Positions 8,629 to 17,979 of a stretch of 64,000 nucleotides of DNA are shown here, in pieces. Every line of letters starts with the position of its first letter. Position 1 is the first letter of the stretch. Source of the stretch: Pandoraea communis. Its GTDB lineage: Bacteria; Pseudomonadota; Gammaproteobacteria; Burkholderiales; Burkholderiaceae. Made by a program: the position numbers and the translations under genes. The notes below the pieces were generated by a model. It saw nothing but the letters and a program-made list of their open reading frames with translations, was not told where the DNA came from and searched no databases. The DNA is taken from positions 660,962 to 724,961 of the forward strand of contig NZ_CABPSJ010000004.1 of NCBI RefSeq assembly GCF_902459745.1, read 5' to 3'.

Positions 8629-8958
8629 ATGGCGTATCTGTACCTGCTGGTGGCGATCGTGGCGGAGGTGATTGCGACGTCGGCGCTCAAGGCATCGGAG
8701 GGATTCACGCGGGTCGGGCCGGTGGTGCTGGTCGTCGTGGGTTACGGCGTGGCGTTCTACATGCTCTCGCTCACGCTGCGCACGATCCCCGTGGGCATCG
8801 CCTACGCGATGTGGTCGGGGCTGGGCATTGTGCTCATTTCGATAGCGTCGCGCGTGCTCTTCGGACAGAAGCTTGACGCGCCCGCCATGGTCGGCATGGC
8901 GCTCATCGTCGCGGGTGTTCTGGTGATGAATCTCTGGTCGAAATCGTCCGCACATTGA
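8629..8958 (+). CDS. emrE: Small multidrug resistance (SMR) efflux protein, EmrE-type
   Basis: 109-aa inner-membrane protein with four hydrophobic segments, the exact size of EmrE. The essential acidic residue is Glu13 in [12 protein letters not shown], equivalent to Glu14 of EmrE, and [16 protein letters not shown] is a near match to the EmrE helix 3 signature. As a proton-coupled dual-topology dimer it should export quaternary ammonium and other cationic compounds. The start at 8629 follows GAGGAA. Single gene, convergent with ornithine aminotransferase (12-base gap). Confidence 0.92.
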   Translation: MAYLYLLVAIVAEVIATSALKASEGFTRVGPVVLVVVGYGVAFYMLSLTLRTIPVGIAYAMWSGLGIVLISIASRVLFGQKLDAPAMVGMALIVAGVLVMNLWSKSSAH

Positions 8959-8970
8959 CGGGCGTTGCCG

Positions 8971-10176
8971 TTACACGTCTGTCTCGGCCTCGGCCAGCAC
9001 GGCCTTGAGCGCAGAGATGCAGGTGTCGATCTCGGCACGTTCGATGACGAGTGGCGGTGCGAGACGCAACACCGTCGCACGCGTTTCCTTCGCCAGTACG
9101 CGACGGCGCAGCATGCGCAGTGAGAGGTCGTGCGCATCGGCGCGTGCCGGATCGATTTCGATGCCGGCCCAGAGGCCGCGTCCTCGCACTTCGCGAATGA
9201 GGGGCGAGTGTATTGCGTGCAGTCGCGAGAGCAGGTATTCGCCCATTTCGGCACTTCTTCCCGGCAGGTCTTCGTCGGCCATGACGTCGAGCGCTTCCAG
9301 CGCGACGGTGGCGGCCAGTGCGTTGCCGCCGAAGGTCGAGCCGTGGCTGCCGGGCTCGAACAGGTCGATGATGTCGCGTCGTGCGACGAAGGCAGACACG
9401 GGCAGCAGGCCGCCGCCGAGGGCTTTGCCGAGCATGACGCCGTCGGGCACGATGTTCTCGTGTTGAAAGGCGAACCAGCGGCCGGTGCGCCCGAGTCCCG
9501 ATTGGATTTCGTCGAGCAGCATGAGCACGTTTTGTTCGGTGCATAGCTGGCGCAGGGCACGCAGGAAACCGTCGGGCGGCAGCACGATGCCGCTTTCGCC
9601 CTGAATCGTCTCGAAGAGTACGGCGCAGGTGTAGGGCGTGATGGCGGCGCGCACCGCCTCGATATCTCCGAAGGGAACGCGGACAAATCCGGGAGCGAAG
9701 GGGCCGAAGTCGGCGCGATAGGCGGGTTCGGAGGAGAAGCCGACGATGGTGGTGGTGCGTCCGTGGAAGTTGCCGTCGGCGACGATGATTTCCGCCTGAT
9801 CTGCGGGGATGCGTTTGACGCTGTAGCCCCAGCGACGGGCGGCCTTGATTGCCGTTTCGACGGCTTCCGCACCGGTGTTCATGGGTAGCGCGCCGCCGAG
9901 TGTCGTGAGGTCGCACAGACGTTCGAGAAAGGCGCCAAGCCGGTCGGTGTAAAAGGCACGGGAGACGACGGCGAGGCGTTGTGCCTGAGCGGTGAGCGCG
10001 GCGACCAGACGCGGATGCGCGTGGCCGTGGCTGACGGCGGAGTAGGCGCTCATCATGTCGAGATAGCGATTGCCGTCGACATCCCAGACCCAGACGCCTT
10101 TGGCGTGAGAAAGCACCACAGGAAGCGGTGCGTAGTTATGGGCGCCAAAGCGTTGTTCGCGTTCGATTTCGTTCAT
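8971..10176 (-). CDS. rocD: Ornithine--oxo-acid aminotransferase
   Basis: 401-aa PLP enzyme of the class III aminotransferases, converting ornithine and 2-oxoglutarate to glutamate semialdehyde and glutamate in arginine/ornithine breakdown. The family run includes MMSAYSAVSHGHAHP, MNTGAEAVETAIKAARRWGY, LLDEIQSGLGRTG and the PLP-Lys segment LGKALGGGLLPVSAF. The start at 10176 has GGAGG eight bases upstream; an earlier in-frame start at 10191 overlaps that ribosome site. Stand-alone unit, no arginine-pathway neighbours in the window. Confidence 0.92.
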   Translation of the reverse strand: MNEIEREQRFGAHNYAPLPVVLSHAKGVWVWDVDGNRYLDMMSAYSAVSHGHAHPRLVAALTAQAQRLAVVSRAFYTDRLGAFLERLCDLTTLGGALPMNTGAEAVETAIKAARRWGYSVKRIPADQAEIIVADGNFHGRTTTIVGFSSEPAYRADFGPFAPGFVRVPFGDIEAVRAAITPYTCAVLFETIQGESGIVLPPDGFLRALRQLCTEQNVLMLLDEIQSGLGRTGRWFAFQHENIVPDGVMLGKALGGGLLPVSAFVARRDIIDLFEPGSHGSTFGGNALAATVALEALDVMADEDLPGRSAEMGEYLLSRLHAIHSPLIREVRGRGLWAGIEIDPARADAHDLSLRMLRRRVLAKETRATVLRLAPPLVIERAEIDTCISALKAVLAEAETDV

Positions 10177-10400
10177 GACGCGCTCCTCCACGCAAGTAGT
10201 CTAGATGCGAACGGGATGGAGCGCAAAGGGGGCATATCCCGAAGTGGCGCCAATGAAATTGGCATGCGTGTGCGCTATAATTGCGGATTACTCGAATGTG
10301 ATGCGCAAATGGCAGCGCGGGCAATTGCGATTCAGGCGCTTCACGACCTTCATCACATCGAGACCCGCCGGCAGCGACGCTCGGTCGCCGCCATCACGCA

Positions 10401-10477
10401 CTGCCCATAGCTCAGTTGGATAGAGCATCGGCCTTCTAAGCCGACGGTCGGGGGTTCGAATCCCTCTGGGCAGGCCA
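10401..10477 (+). tRNA. tRNA-Arg (anticodon TCT), CCA encoded
   Basis: 77-nt cloverleaf: acceptor CTGCCCA/TGGGCAG, D-arm GCTC...GAGC, anticodon stem TCGGC/GCCGA with loop CTTCTAA (anticodon TCT), T-arm GGGGG-TTCGAAT-CCCTC, discriminator G and encoded CCA. Reads the rare AGA codon. Its 3' end is followed 76 bases later by a phage-type integrase remnant, so this gene has probably served as an integration target. Confidence 0.97.
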
Positions 10478-10552
10478 GCAACGTCAAGGGCTTACGTTCG
10501 CCCGCTTCCATCGAGTCGCGTGTTCATCACACTTTCATCACAGTGAGGACGC

Positions 10553-10627
10553 ATGGCGACTATCCGAAAGCTCGGCGCGAAATGGCAATGCCAAGTGCGA
10601 GAAAAGGGACACCGTGCCTCTGCGTGA
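10553..10627 (+). pseudogene. Integrase (tyrosine recombinase) N-terminal remnant
   Basis: ATG at 10553 with GTGAGGAC upstream opens 24 codons, MATIRKLGAKWQCQVREKGH then RASA and a stop. This is the characteristic first strand of phage/island integrases (MATIRKRG-x-W-Q-A-Q-V-R). Everything after residue ~20 is gone; the sequence then enters the end of the chloride channel gene. The position just after a tRNA gene fits the debris of an excised or decayed genomic island. Confidence 0.7.
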
Positions 10628-10641
10628 GGCTGGAACGTGTC

Positions 10642-12405
10642 TTAATTCCGGCAGCAGTCCAATTCGCTCAATTGCACACAGGCGTCGAGCAAGGTGGACT
10701 TGTGAACCACGCCGAGCAACTGGCGGGTGTCGCCATCGACGGCGGGAAGACGCTCGCCCTGATGCTGCATGAAGCGCTGGAGCGCGTCGGTCAGCGACAT
10801 GTCCGGTGTGATGACTTGCAGGAATTCCTCGCGCAAGACGTCGCGCGCGGTACGTCCTGTCATGTCGTTGCCCTTGTGCATCGCCGACGCGATGTCTTGC
10901 AACGCCACGACGCCAAGATACGTGCCGACGGCATCCACGATATAAACGTACCTGACCGGATATTCCAGGAACACCTTGGAGATATCGTCGAACGTGGCGT
11001 CGAGCGTCAACACCGTTTCTGCTGGCCGGATCAGCTCACGCATACGGATGCCGCGCAGCCGCAGACGAGCGCCTGCGTCGCGATGACGCTTGATGGTCAC
11101 CTCGTACATCGACGCCTCGCCGCGCGAGCGCGCCACGAAATATGCCACTACGCATGCCAGCATCAGCGGCAGTACCGCCTGATAGCTCAGCGTCATCTCG
11201 AAGATCATCAGGATTGCCATCAACGGGGCGCTCGTCGAGGCCGCCAGGAACGCCCCCATGCCGACCATCACATACGCAAACGGGCCGGATGTTGCCCCCG
11301 GCCACAACGTGTGGACCAGTGCTCCGACGAGATAGCCGATGGCCGCGCCCACGAACAGCGTCGGTGTGAAGACGCCGCCGACCGCCCCGGAGCCGGTCGT
11401 CAGCGCGGTCGCGATCACCTTGAACACGAGAATCGTCAGAACCGTGCTCCACGCCCATTGGTCGTGCAACAGCGCGTTGACCACGCTATAGCCGTTGCCC
11501 CACACCTGCGGTACCCAGATCGACAGCAAGCCGACGCCGAGGCCACCCAGCGCCAGACGTAGCGGTAACGGAATCGACAGCCGCCGGAAGCCGCGCTTCG
11601 ACACGTTCAGCAATCTCAGGAAGGGCGGGGACAGCGCACCGCACAGCAGGCCCAGCGCCAGGAAGCACAGCACTTCGATGCCATAGATCGGCGGGAACGC
11701 CGGCATTTCGTACGCCGGCTTATAACCCGGTAGCTCCCGCATGGCGATGTTGGCCACGACGGACGCCACCAGAATCGGCCCGAAACTGCCCATGGCGATC
11801 GAGCCGATGACGATTTCGGTGACGAAGAAGGCACCCGCGATCGGGGCGTTGTAAGCACTCGTCAGACCCGCTGCGGCGCCGCAGGCCACGAGAATGCGCA
11901 GGCGCGCAGGCTCGAAGTGAACGGCACGGCCCACCAGCGAAGACGCCAGCGCGGCGAGCTGCACCATCGAGCCTTCCCGGCCGATCGATCCGCCGGAGGC
12001 AATCGTGAACAGCGACGAGATGCTGCGCAGCAGGCTCTGACGCACGGGCAGGCGTCCCTCGCCGAGCGTGACCGCTTCCATGTAGTCCGACGAGGCGCCT
12101 GACGGCACATGCCGGGCCCAGACGAGAAAACCGCCGGCGATCAGGCCGCCAACGGTCGGGAAGGCGACGCGCAGGTACCAGGGAAGGCCCTCGGCCATCT
12201 CGACGAGCGACCCGCTGGTGTTGCCGGTCAGCCACCATTGCAGCCCGTGAATGCTCTCGCGAAACGCCAGCGTGGCCAGCGCGCCAAGCACGCCGCAAAT
12301 GGCGGCCCACAGCAGCAGGGTGTGGTCCTCGGACGGGCGTAGCCAGCGTGTGGCGCGCAGCCGCCAGCGCAACAGCGTGACAAGTTTGTGATGCGAATGC
12401 GACAT
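10642..12405 (-). CDS. clcB: ClcB-like voltage-gated chloride channel with C-terminal CBS domains
   Basis: 587-aa integral membrane ClC-family protein, probably a Cl-/H+ antiporter or channel. The first ~430 residues hold the ClC helices: YMEAVTLGEGRLPVRQSLLR, the gating-Glu motif GGSIGREGSM, YNAPIAGAFFVTEI, and the selectivity motif GSGAVGGVFTPTLFVG. The last ~130 residues form two CBS modules (MRELIRPAETVLTLDATFDD and FLQVITPDMSLTDALQRFM), a regulatory nucleotide-binding pair that E. coli ClcB lacks but Burkholderiales relatives have. The start at 12405 gives MSHSHHK; the longer frame to 12444 is possible. Single gene, convergent with the tRNA/integrase remnant. Confidence 0.88.
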   Translation of the reverse strand: MSHSHHKLVTLLRWRLRATRWLRPSEDHTLLLWAAICGVLGALATLAFRESIHGLQWWLTGNTSGSLVEMAEGLPWYLRVAFPTVGGLIAGGFLVWARHVPSGASSDYMEAVTLGEGRLPVRQSLLRSISSLFTIASGGSIGREGSMVQLAALASSLVGRAVHFEPARLRILVACGAAAGLTSAYNAPIAGAFFVTEIVIGSIAMGSFGPILVASVVANIAMRELPGYKPAYEMPAFPPIYGIEVLCFLALGLLCGALSPPFLRLLNVSKRGFRRLSIPLPLRLALGGLGVGLLSIWVPQVWGNGYSVVNALLHDQWAWSTVLTILVFKVIATALTTGSGAVGGVFTPTLFVGAAIGYLVGALVHTLWPGATSGPFAYVMVGMGAFLAASTSAPLMAILMIFEMTLSYQAVLPLMLACVVAYFVARSRGEASMYEVTIKRHRDAGARLRLRGIRMRELIRPAETVLTLDATFDDISKVFLEYPVRYVYIVDAVGTYLGVVALQDIASAMHKGNDMTGRTARDVLREEFLQVITPDMSLTDALQRFMQHQGERLPAVDGDTRQLLGVVHKSTLLDACVQLSELDCCRN

Positions 12406-12597
12406 GGCCCTTTGCGGATTGATGCGGCGTGTGGCGCGAGCCACGGCCCGGTTGTCTCCCCATGCCCCCGTGTCGACGCATGGACGCTATTGTCGTCCGC
12501 GAGCAGAACCCGCGTTCCTCGCGCGACGCATTCGCCCGATCTGAATAGCGAGACAGTCGCTGTCGGTGCGGCTCGCCGCGTGCGCCGTTGGCGGCGC

Positions 12598-13731
12598 TTA
12601 CGCGTTGTACTGCACCACGCGGGTCAGCATGCTGCCGTCGTCCTGTACGCCGGCGGCTGGAATACGCACGCCCAGGCCGTCACCCCGGCCGGCGCTCGCC
12701 AGTCCGTCGTGCACCGCGCCCAGATCCTGCTCGGCCAGCGACTTCAGATGGTCATGAAATCCGTGGTACTCGGCGCTGACCACGTTGCGACGCGCGGCGG
12801 CGAAATGCAGCGTGACGGCTTGCGCCACGATGGTCGAAAAGCACTGTGGCGTGGACGTCACGCCTGCGGCCTGCGCTATTTCGTCGAGCGCGAGCCCCCC
12901 ACTCACTCCGCCGCACAGTGTCAGGCAATACTGGAGATGGGAGACCGCCTGGGCCTGGAGCAGCGCTTTGAACTCGGCAAGGCGATGGGCTGCCTCGCAC
13001 GCAATCACGGGCAGCGACGCATTGATTCGGCGCATACCGTCGATGTCGTCGAACGGCACAGGCGACTGGATGGCCGCCACGTTGACGCAGCGCAGATCGG
13101 CGATCCAATCGTCGCTCGTCGCGCTGTCGAGCTGATTGACGCCGTCGACCCACAGCAGGCCGTCCGGGCCAAGGGCATTGCGCACTGTGGCGATGCGGGC
13201 CAGATCGTCCGCCCACGCCACGCCGCCGATCTTCATCTTGACGTGACGAAAGCCGCGCGAGCGGTACCCCGCGATTTCGTCGTGCAGCGCGGTGAGCGGA
13301 TAGTCGTCCCGATACAGGGCACCGCTGGCGTAGGCCGGGGCGTCGGCGCTCTCGCCGCCAAGGGCTTGCCACAGCGGCATCTGCTGCGTACGGGCCCACG
13401 CGTCCCAGAGGGCTATGTCAAGGGCGCTGACGGCCGCAGCGCGCGCCCAGCCGTCGTCGGCGGGCAGCGCGGCGCACAGGCCAGCGGCCGCATCGCGCGG
13501 ATGCGCGATCTCGCAGCCCGCCGCTAGCGGGGCCACCACCCGACTCAGTTCGTCGAGCACCGAACGGCAGTCCGTATAGCGCGACCAGCCTTCGCCGATG
13601 CCCTGCACGCCGTCGGCGGTCTCGACGACAACTAGCGGCGCCTGACGCTCGCGCCAGCGGAATGCCGGATTCCAGGCCCGTCCGTCGAGCTGACGATGAA
13701 ACGCCAGCACCGTCACACGTACGATCTTCAT
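12598..13731 (-). CDS. Mandelate racemase/muconate lactonizing enzyme family protein (enolase superfamily)
   Basis: 377 aa with an N-terminal capping domain (1-~115) and a TIM barrel. The K-x-K motif is present (HVKMKIGG), as are the first metal ligand Asp (WVDGVNQ) and a Glu at the third position (VIACEAAHRL). At the second metal position the usual (I/V)E(E/Q)P reads AIQSPVPFDD, so the metal-binding Glu appears replaced by Gln. GGAGGG precedes the ATG at 13731. It is followed upstream in the operon by an ornithine-cyclodeaminase-like reductase and an amino acid ABC transporter, suggesting racemisation, epimerisation or dehydration of an amino or imino acid. Substrate not assignable. Confidence 0.8.
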   Translation of the reverse strand: MKIVRVTVLAFHRQLDGRAWNPAFRWRERQAPLVVVETADGVQGIGEGWSRYTDCRSVLDELSRVVAPLAAGCEIAHPRDAAAGLCAALPADDGWARAAAVSALDIALWDAWARTQQMPLWQALGGESADAPAYASGALYRDDYPLTALHDEIAGYRSRGFRHVKMKIGGVAWADDLARIATVRNALGPDGLLWVDGVNQLDSATSDDWIADLRCVNVAAIQSPVPFDDIDGMRRINASLPVIACEAAHRLAEFKALLQAQAVSHLQYCLTLCGGVSGGLALDEIAQAAGVTSTPQCFSTIVAQAVTLHFAAARRNVVSAEYHGFHDHLKSLAEQDLGAVHDGLASAGRGDGLGVRIPAAGVQDDGSMLTRVVQYNA

Positions 13732-13763
13732 GTTTGCCTGCCCTCCATCGCCGCTGCGCCGCG

Positions 13764-14693
13764 TCAGCCTGCGGCGCGCATCAGATTGGCCACGGCCACG
13801 CGGCTCGCCGCCAGATCCCACGCGGCCGTGCCGACACTCTTCACGACGATCGGACGTGAGAAGTCCGGCGTCTGACCGAACGCCGTCGCCAGCGGGATCA
13901 CCGTGTTCCAGTCGACGCCGGCGCGCATCAGGTCGCCGGCCTCGACCGACACGCCAACCGGATCGTCGACGTAGATCGTGCTGGCATCCAGCGTAGCCTT
14001 GCCGATTTCGGCCATCTCCGGCTTGAAGGCGCCCACGCCCACCACCACACGACCCGGCCGGCCCACCTCGTCGTAGACCGGTTCGAGGCTGGTCGTCACC
14101 GTGATCACAGCATCTACGGTTTCGGGGATGCGTAGCGGATCGGCCGGGACGGCATTGGGGAAGGTTTCGCGCATCTCATTGCAGAACGCCTCGGCGATCG
14201 CGAGGCTCGTGCCTCGGACCAGTAGCCGGGCATCCGGGAAGATGGCCGCGATGGCCCGAACGTGATGGCGGGCCTGCGTGCCCGTGCCGTACATCAGAAT
14301 CTCGCGCGGCGCATGCGGCAGGCAGGTACGAATGCCCAGCATCGTGACGGCGGCTGTGCGGCGGCCGGTCACTTCGGGGCCGTCGAGCAGGGCCAGCGTC
14401 CTGCCCGTGACGGCATCCAGCACGGTGACCTGACCGTTGATGGTCGGCAGGCCGCGCCCGGTATTGGCTGGCACCACGGTGATCAGCTTGTGGGCGACAA
14501 GATCGTCGGCCACGGCCGGCATGCTGAGCATCACACCCTGCTGCATCGGCACGACCAGCCGCTCGGGACTGGCGATCTTGCCGGCGGTGTACTCGATCAT
14601 GGCGTCGCGCACCGCGTCGAGCAGGGTGGGGTAGTCGAGCAGACGGGCGGTCTGTGCCTGATCGCAGACGGCGAGGGTTTCAGTAGCGGACAT
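13764..14693 (-). CDS. Ornithine cyclodeaminase / delta1-pyrroline-2-carboxylate reductase family protein
   Basis: 309-aa NAD(P)-dependent enzyme of the mu-crystallin/ornithine cyclodeaminase group. Family marks are SPERLVVPMQQGVMLSMPA, HKLITVVPANTGRGLPTING, the Rossmann run ILMYGTGTQARHHVRAI and VYVDD-type segment IYVDDPVGVSVEAGDL. In bacteria with hydroxyproline or D-amino acid catabolism such genes encode delta1-pyrroline-2-carboxylate reductase. No strong ribosome site precedes the ATG at 14693; an in-frame ATG at 14738 is the alternative start. It sits between the ABC ATPase and the enolase-superfamily gene, all on one strand, so a shared imino acid pathway (proline or hydroxyproline type) is the leading guess. 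Confidence 0.82.
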   Translation of the reverse strand: MSATETLAVCDQAQTARLLDYPTLLDAVRDAMIEYTAGKIASPERLVVPMQQGVMLSMPAVADDLVAHKLITVVPANTGRGLPTINGQVTVLDAVTGRTLALLDGPEVTGRRTAAVTMLGIRTCLPHAPREILMYGTGTQARHHVRAIAAIFPDARLLVRGTSLAIAEAFCNEMRETFPNAVPADPLRIPETVDAVITVTTSLEPVYDEVGRPGRVVVGVGAFKPEMAEIGKATLDASTIYVDDPVGVSVEAGDLMRAGVDWNTVIPLATAFGQTPDFSRPIVVKSVGTAAWDLAASRVAVANLMRAAG

Positions 14694-14796
14694 GGGGCGG
14701 GGCTGGGCTTTGTCGGTGTATGGCGTCACGCCATCCATTGCGGGGCCGGCGCGTGTGCTTGTGGTGCACGCGGGGCGCGGCCGCCTGCAACAGACG

Positions 14797-15525
14797 TCAG
14801 TGGCTGCGAATGTCGGAGAGAAACGCCTGCGCGCGCGGGTGTTTCGGGGCGGTAAAGAACGTTTGCGGATCGGCGCGCTCGAGTAGCGTGCCGCCGTCCA
14901 TGAACCAGATGGTGTCGGCCACGTCGCGCGCGAACTTCATCTCGTGGGTGACGCAGACCATCGTCATGCCCTCGCGCGCGAGATCCTTCATGACGGCCAG
15001 CACTTCGCCGACCATCTCCGGATCGAGCGCACTGGTCGGCTCGTCGAACAGCATCACCGGCGGCTTCATCGCCAGCGCGCGGGCAATCGCCACGCGTTGT
15101 TGCTGGCCGCCCGAGAGTTGGCCGGGATGCGCGTCGGCCTTGTGGGCCATGTTCACGCGCTCGAGAATCGCGTGCGCTTCGTCAATGGCGGTCTTGCGGT
15201 CGATGTCACCGACCCACAGCGGCGCGGCAACGACGTTCTCGAGCACCGACAGGTGGGGAAACAGGTTGAACTGCTGGAACACGAAGCCGACGTGGCTGCG
15301 GAAGCGGTTCAGATCGAGGCCGCGGGCATGGATGTCCTGACCGTCGACGCTGATCTGGCCGTTGTCGATCTCTTCGAGACGGTTGATGGTGCGGATCATC
15401 GTCGACTTGCCGGAGCCCGACGGGCCACACACCACCACGACTTCACCGCGACGGACTTCGGCGTCGATGTCGCGCAGCGCATGGTAGTCGCCGTACCACT
15501 TATTGACCTTGGAGAAGCGGATCAT
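14797..15525 (-). CDS. Amino acid ABC transporter ATP-binding protein (GlnQ/GltL type)
   Basis: 242-aa ABC ATPase of the polar amino acid family. Walker [11 protein letters not shown]-loop [10 protein letters not shown], signature LSGGQQQR, Walker [14 protein letters not shown] and switch His (VTHEM) are all present. The start ATG at 15525 overlaps the permease stop by four bases. Energises import by the two permeases and the binding protein next to it. Confidence 0.92.
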   Translation of the reverse strand: MIRFSKVNKWYGDYHALRDIDAEVRRGEVVVVCGPSGSGKSTMIRTINRLEEIDNGQISVDGQDIHARGLDLNRFRSHVGFVFQQFNLFPHLSVLENVVAAPLWVGDIDRKTAIDEAHAILERVNMAHKADAHPGQLSGGQQQRVAIARALAMKPPVMLFDEPTSALDPEMVGEVLAVMKDLAREGMTMVCVTHEMKFARDVADTIWFMDGGTLLERADPQTFFTAPKHPRAQAFLSDIRSH

Positions 15526-16271
15526 GAAGGAACTCCCTGGCGGCGCGCGCTGCGTGCTCGCACGGATGACGGCTTACGGGCGCCGGCCGCCGAACGTCGC
15601 GCGGCGATGCGCGCTTCGAGCCGGCGGGCAAACTGGGTAATCGAGAAGCACAGCACGAAGTACACGATGGAAAGCAGGAAGTAGACCTTGAACGGCTCCG
15701 TGAGCAGCGCGTTGTTGACCTGGCTGGCCGCATACGTCAGTTCTTGCACACCGATGATGAAGCCGAGCGAGGTGTCCTTGAGCGCCGTGACGAACTGGCC
15801 GACCATACTCGGCAGCATGTTGTAGAGCGCTTGCGGCAGCACTATGCGGCGCATGCGAACGTGGTAGCTCATGCCGAGGGCCTGAGCCGCTTCGGTCTGC
15901 CCCTTGGGCAGAGCCTCGATGCCGGCGCGCACGATCTCGGCGAGATACACCGCCTCGAAGATCACCAGTGTGCAGGCCATCGTGGTGAAGCCCGCCACCG
16001 GGCGGCCGACGATCGCCGGCAACACGAAGTACGCGCCAAAGACCAGCATCACCAGCGGAATGCTGCGCACCAGATACCGGAAGCCGATGGCCGGCCGGCG
16101 GATCCAGGCGAACGGACTCAACTGGGCCAGCGCCAGCACGATGCTCAGCGGAAACGCCAGGCCGATGCCGATGATCGACAGCAGTACGGTGGCGGCGAGG
16201 CCGCCCAGCGGGCCGTTCGGATACGCGCCGATGAGCAGCAGCACGCCGTAGTCGCGCAAGATGTCGAGCAT
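15522..16271 (-). CDS. Amino acid ABC transporter permease (GltK type)
   Basis: 249-aa inner-membrane permease of the His/Glu/Gln family with about five membrane segments and the EAA loop [17 protein letters not shown] followed by [14 protein letters not shown], which contacts the ATPase. The C-terminal ~35 residues are unusually rich in Arg and Ala. It ends four bases inside the ATPase gene and starts three bases after the partner permease stops, so the three are co-translated. Confidence 0.9.
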   Translation of the reverse strand: MLDILRDYGVLLLIGAYPNGPLGGLAATVLLSIIGIGLAFPLSIVLALAQLSPFAWIRRPAIGFRYLVRSIPLVMLVFGAYFVLPAIVGRPVAGFTTMACTLVIFEAVYLAEIVRAGIEALPKGQTEAAQALGMSYHVRMRRIVLPQALYNMLPSMVGQFVTALKDTSLGFIIGVQELTYAASQVNNALLTEPFKVYFLLSIVYFVLCFSITQFARRLEARIAARRSAAGARKPSSVRARSARRQGVPS

Positions 16272-16274
16272 GGC

Positions 16275-16973
16275 TTACCTCCCCGGCAGGCGCGTGCGGC
16301 GCGCAACGACCGCACCCAGCCACATCAACGACAGGGCGATCACGACGTAGATGGCCGTACTGATGCCGAACACGTCGAACGTCAGGAACGTGCGGTTGGC
16401 GATGTCCTTGGTCACATATGTGAGTTCGACCACGCCGATCACCATCGCCAGGCTCGTCGTCTTGACCAGCAGGATGCTGCCCGAGACGAGCGGCGGAATG
16501 GCATGACGCATCGCCTGCGGCAGCACCACGCGGCGCATCGAGCCGAGATAGCTCAGACCGATGGCGCGGGCGGCTTCGTGCTGGCCCCACGGCACGCTGC
16601 GCAAACCGCTGCGGATGTCTTCGGAAATGTAGGCGCCGTAGTACAGCGCGATGGCCACGACCGACAGGTAAAACTCGCCATGGTTGGCGTTGAGCCAGTC
16701 CTGCACGACATCGGGCAGCAACTGCGGCACACCGAAGTACCACAGGAAAATGTGGACCAGCGGCGGCACGTTGCGCTGGTATTCGACGAACACAACCACC
16801 AGCCATTCGAGCACACGCACACGCGTCATGCGTAGCGTGGCGAGCACAATGCCCACGAGGAACGCCGTCGCCCAACTGGCGATCGCGAGCACCAGGGTGC
16901 CCGCGACGCCTTGCAGCAGCAAATGCCCGTTCTCGCCGGTGAGGATCGTTTGAAACGCGGACAGGGTGCTCAC
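16275..16973 (-). CDS. Amino acid ABC transporter permease (GltJ type)
   Basis: 232-aa inner-membrane partner permease. The EAA loop is SVPWGQHEAARAIGLSYLGS with RVVLPQAMRHAIPPLVSG, and the N-terminal segment VEYQRNVPPLVHIFLWYFGV is typical of GltJ-like subunits. Forms a heterodimer with the 15522-16271 permease. Follows the binding protein gene by 54 bases. Confidence 0.9.
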   Translation of the reverse strand: MSTLSAFQTILTGENGHLLLQGVAGTLVLAIASWATAFLVGIVLATLRMTRVRVLEWLVVVFVEYQRNVPPLVHIFLWYFGVPQLLPDVVQDWLNANHGEFYLSVVAIALYYGAYISEDIRSGLRSVPWGQHEAARAIGLSYLGSMRRVVLPQAMRHAIPPLVSGSILLVKTTSLAMVIGVVELTYVTKDIANRTFLTFDVFGISTAIYVVIALSLMWLGAVVARRTRLPGR

Positions 16974-17027
16974 GGGATACGCCGCTGAAGAGCACTCAGA
17001 TGGGGCGGTCGGACCATGGCCGTCACG

Positions 17028-17855
17028 TCAGCCCTTGATCGGCTGGATCGTGAATGTGCGCTGCAGCTTGTACTGCGAGCCGTTGCCGAGCCACTTGTCG
17101 AAAATCTGGCGCGCTTCTCCCGACGTTTCCAAGCCGTGTAACGCATCGTTGACGGCTTTGAGCATGCCCGGCTCGGTCTTGCGCACGCCGATGCCCCACA
17201 CTTCCTGGCCCACCGGCGGCTCCACCGTCTTGAACTTGCCGGCATTGGCGCCGAGCTTACTGATCAGACGGCGCGAGACCACTTCCGACACGCTGAACGC
17301 ATCGACCTTGCCCTGCACTAGCGCCATGAAGGCCGTTGGCGTGTCTTCGAAACCGACCAGCGTTGCCTGCGGCACCGTCTTGCGAACGAAGCCCTCGGTG
17401 ATGCCACCCTTGGTGAAGCTCACGCGCTTGCCGTTCAGGTCGGTGGCGCTTTTGTAGCCCTTGTCGGCACGTACCACCAGCTTGTGCTCGCTCACGTAAT
17501 AGCCGTCGCTGAACGCGACCTGTTCGGCACGCTGCGGCGAGTAGCCCAGGCCGGCGACCAGCAGGTCGAGACGGCCTTGCTGCAATTCGGGAATGCGGGC
17601 TTCGATGGCCACCGGACGCACTTCCGCCTTCACGCCAAGCTGTTTGGCAACGGCATTGCACATGTCGACGTCGTAGCCGACCACCTCCCGGTTCGGGGCC
17701 GTATAACCATAGGGCTCGAACGTGGCGAGCACGCCGCACGTCAGCGTGCCGCGCGCCTTCACGTCAGACAACTGATCGGCCGAGGCGGCGCTACTCGCGC
17801 TCAAGAAGCCGCACGCACCGAGTACTGCTACCAGTAAACGCGTCTTGAACTGCAT
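17028..17855 (-). CDS. Amino acid ABC transporter periplasmic substrate-binding protein
   Basis: 275 aa with a Sec signal peptide (MQFKTRLLVAVLGACGFLSA to about ASA-DQ). The mature protein is a bacterial family 3 solute-binding protein (GTLTCGVLATFEPYGY, VVGYDVDMCNAVAKQLGV, VDAFSVSEVVSRRL). First gene of a six-gene unit reading leftward (binding protein, two permeases, ATPase, reductase, enolase-family enzyme). It is divergent from a FadR-type regulator; a candidate operator lies 112 bases upstream. Ligand class polar or cyclic amino acid, not determinable more closely. Confidence 0.92.
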   Translation of the reverse strand: MQFKTRLLVAVLGACGFLSASSAASADQLSDVKARGTLTCGVLATFEPYGYTAPNREVVGYDVDMCNAVAKQLGVKAEVRPVAIEARIPELQQGRLDLLVAGLGYSPQRAEQVAFSDGYYVSEHKLVVRADKGYKSATDLNGKRVSFTKGGITEGFVRKTVPQATLVGFEDTPTAFMALVQGKVDAFSVSEVVSRRLISKLGANAGKFKTVEPPVGQEVWGIGVRKTEPGMLKAVNDALHGLETSGEARQIFDKWLGNGSQYKLQRTFTIQPIKG

Positions 17856-17966
17856 GTTCTTTCTCCAGATGGGTCGCTGTCGCGCTTTTTTGGTTCATTA
17901 AGGGAACCAAAATGCTGAAAGGTGGAAGGAATTTCAGTCGATGCGAGGTATCTGGATTGGATGCTA

Positions 17967-17979
17967 GACCAAATTGGAC
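17967..17979. promoter_or_regulatory. Candidate GntR/FadR operator, transporter side
   Basis: GACCAAATTGGAC is an imperfect palindrome, and a close match (GACCAGATTGGTA) lies at 18177-18189 near the regulator gene. FadR-type GntR proteins bind short TGG/CCA palindromes. Recurrence of the motif in one divergent gap supports a shared operator. Confidence 0.45.

Noticed and set aside
16970-17245. Short reverse frame between permease and binding protein genes
   Set aside because: Overlaps the well-supported binding protein out of frame.
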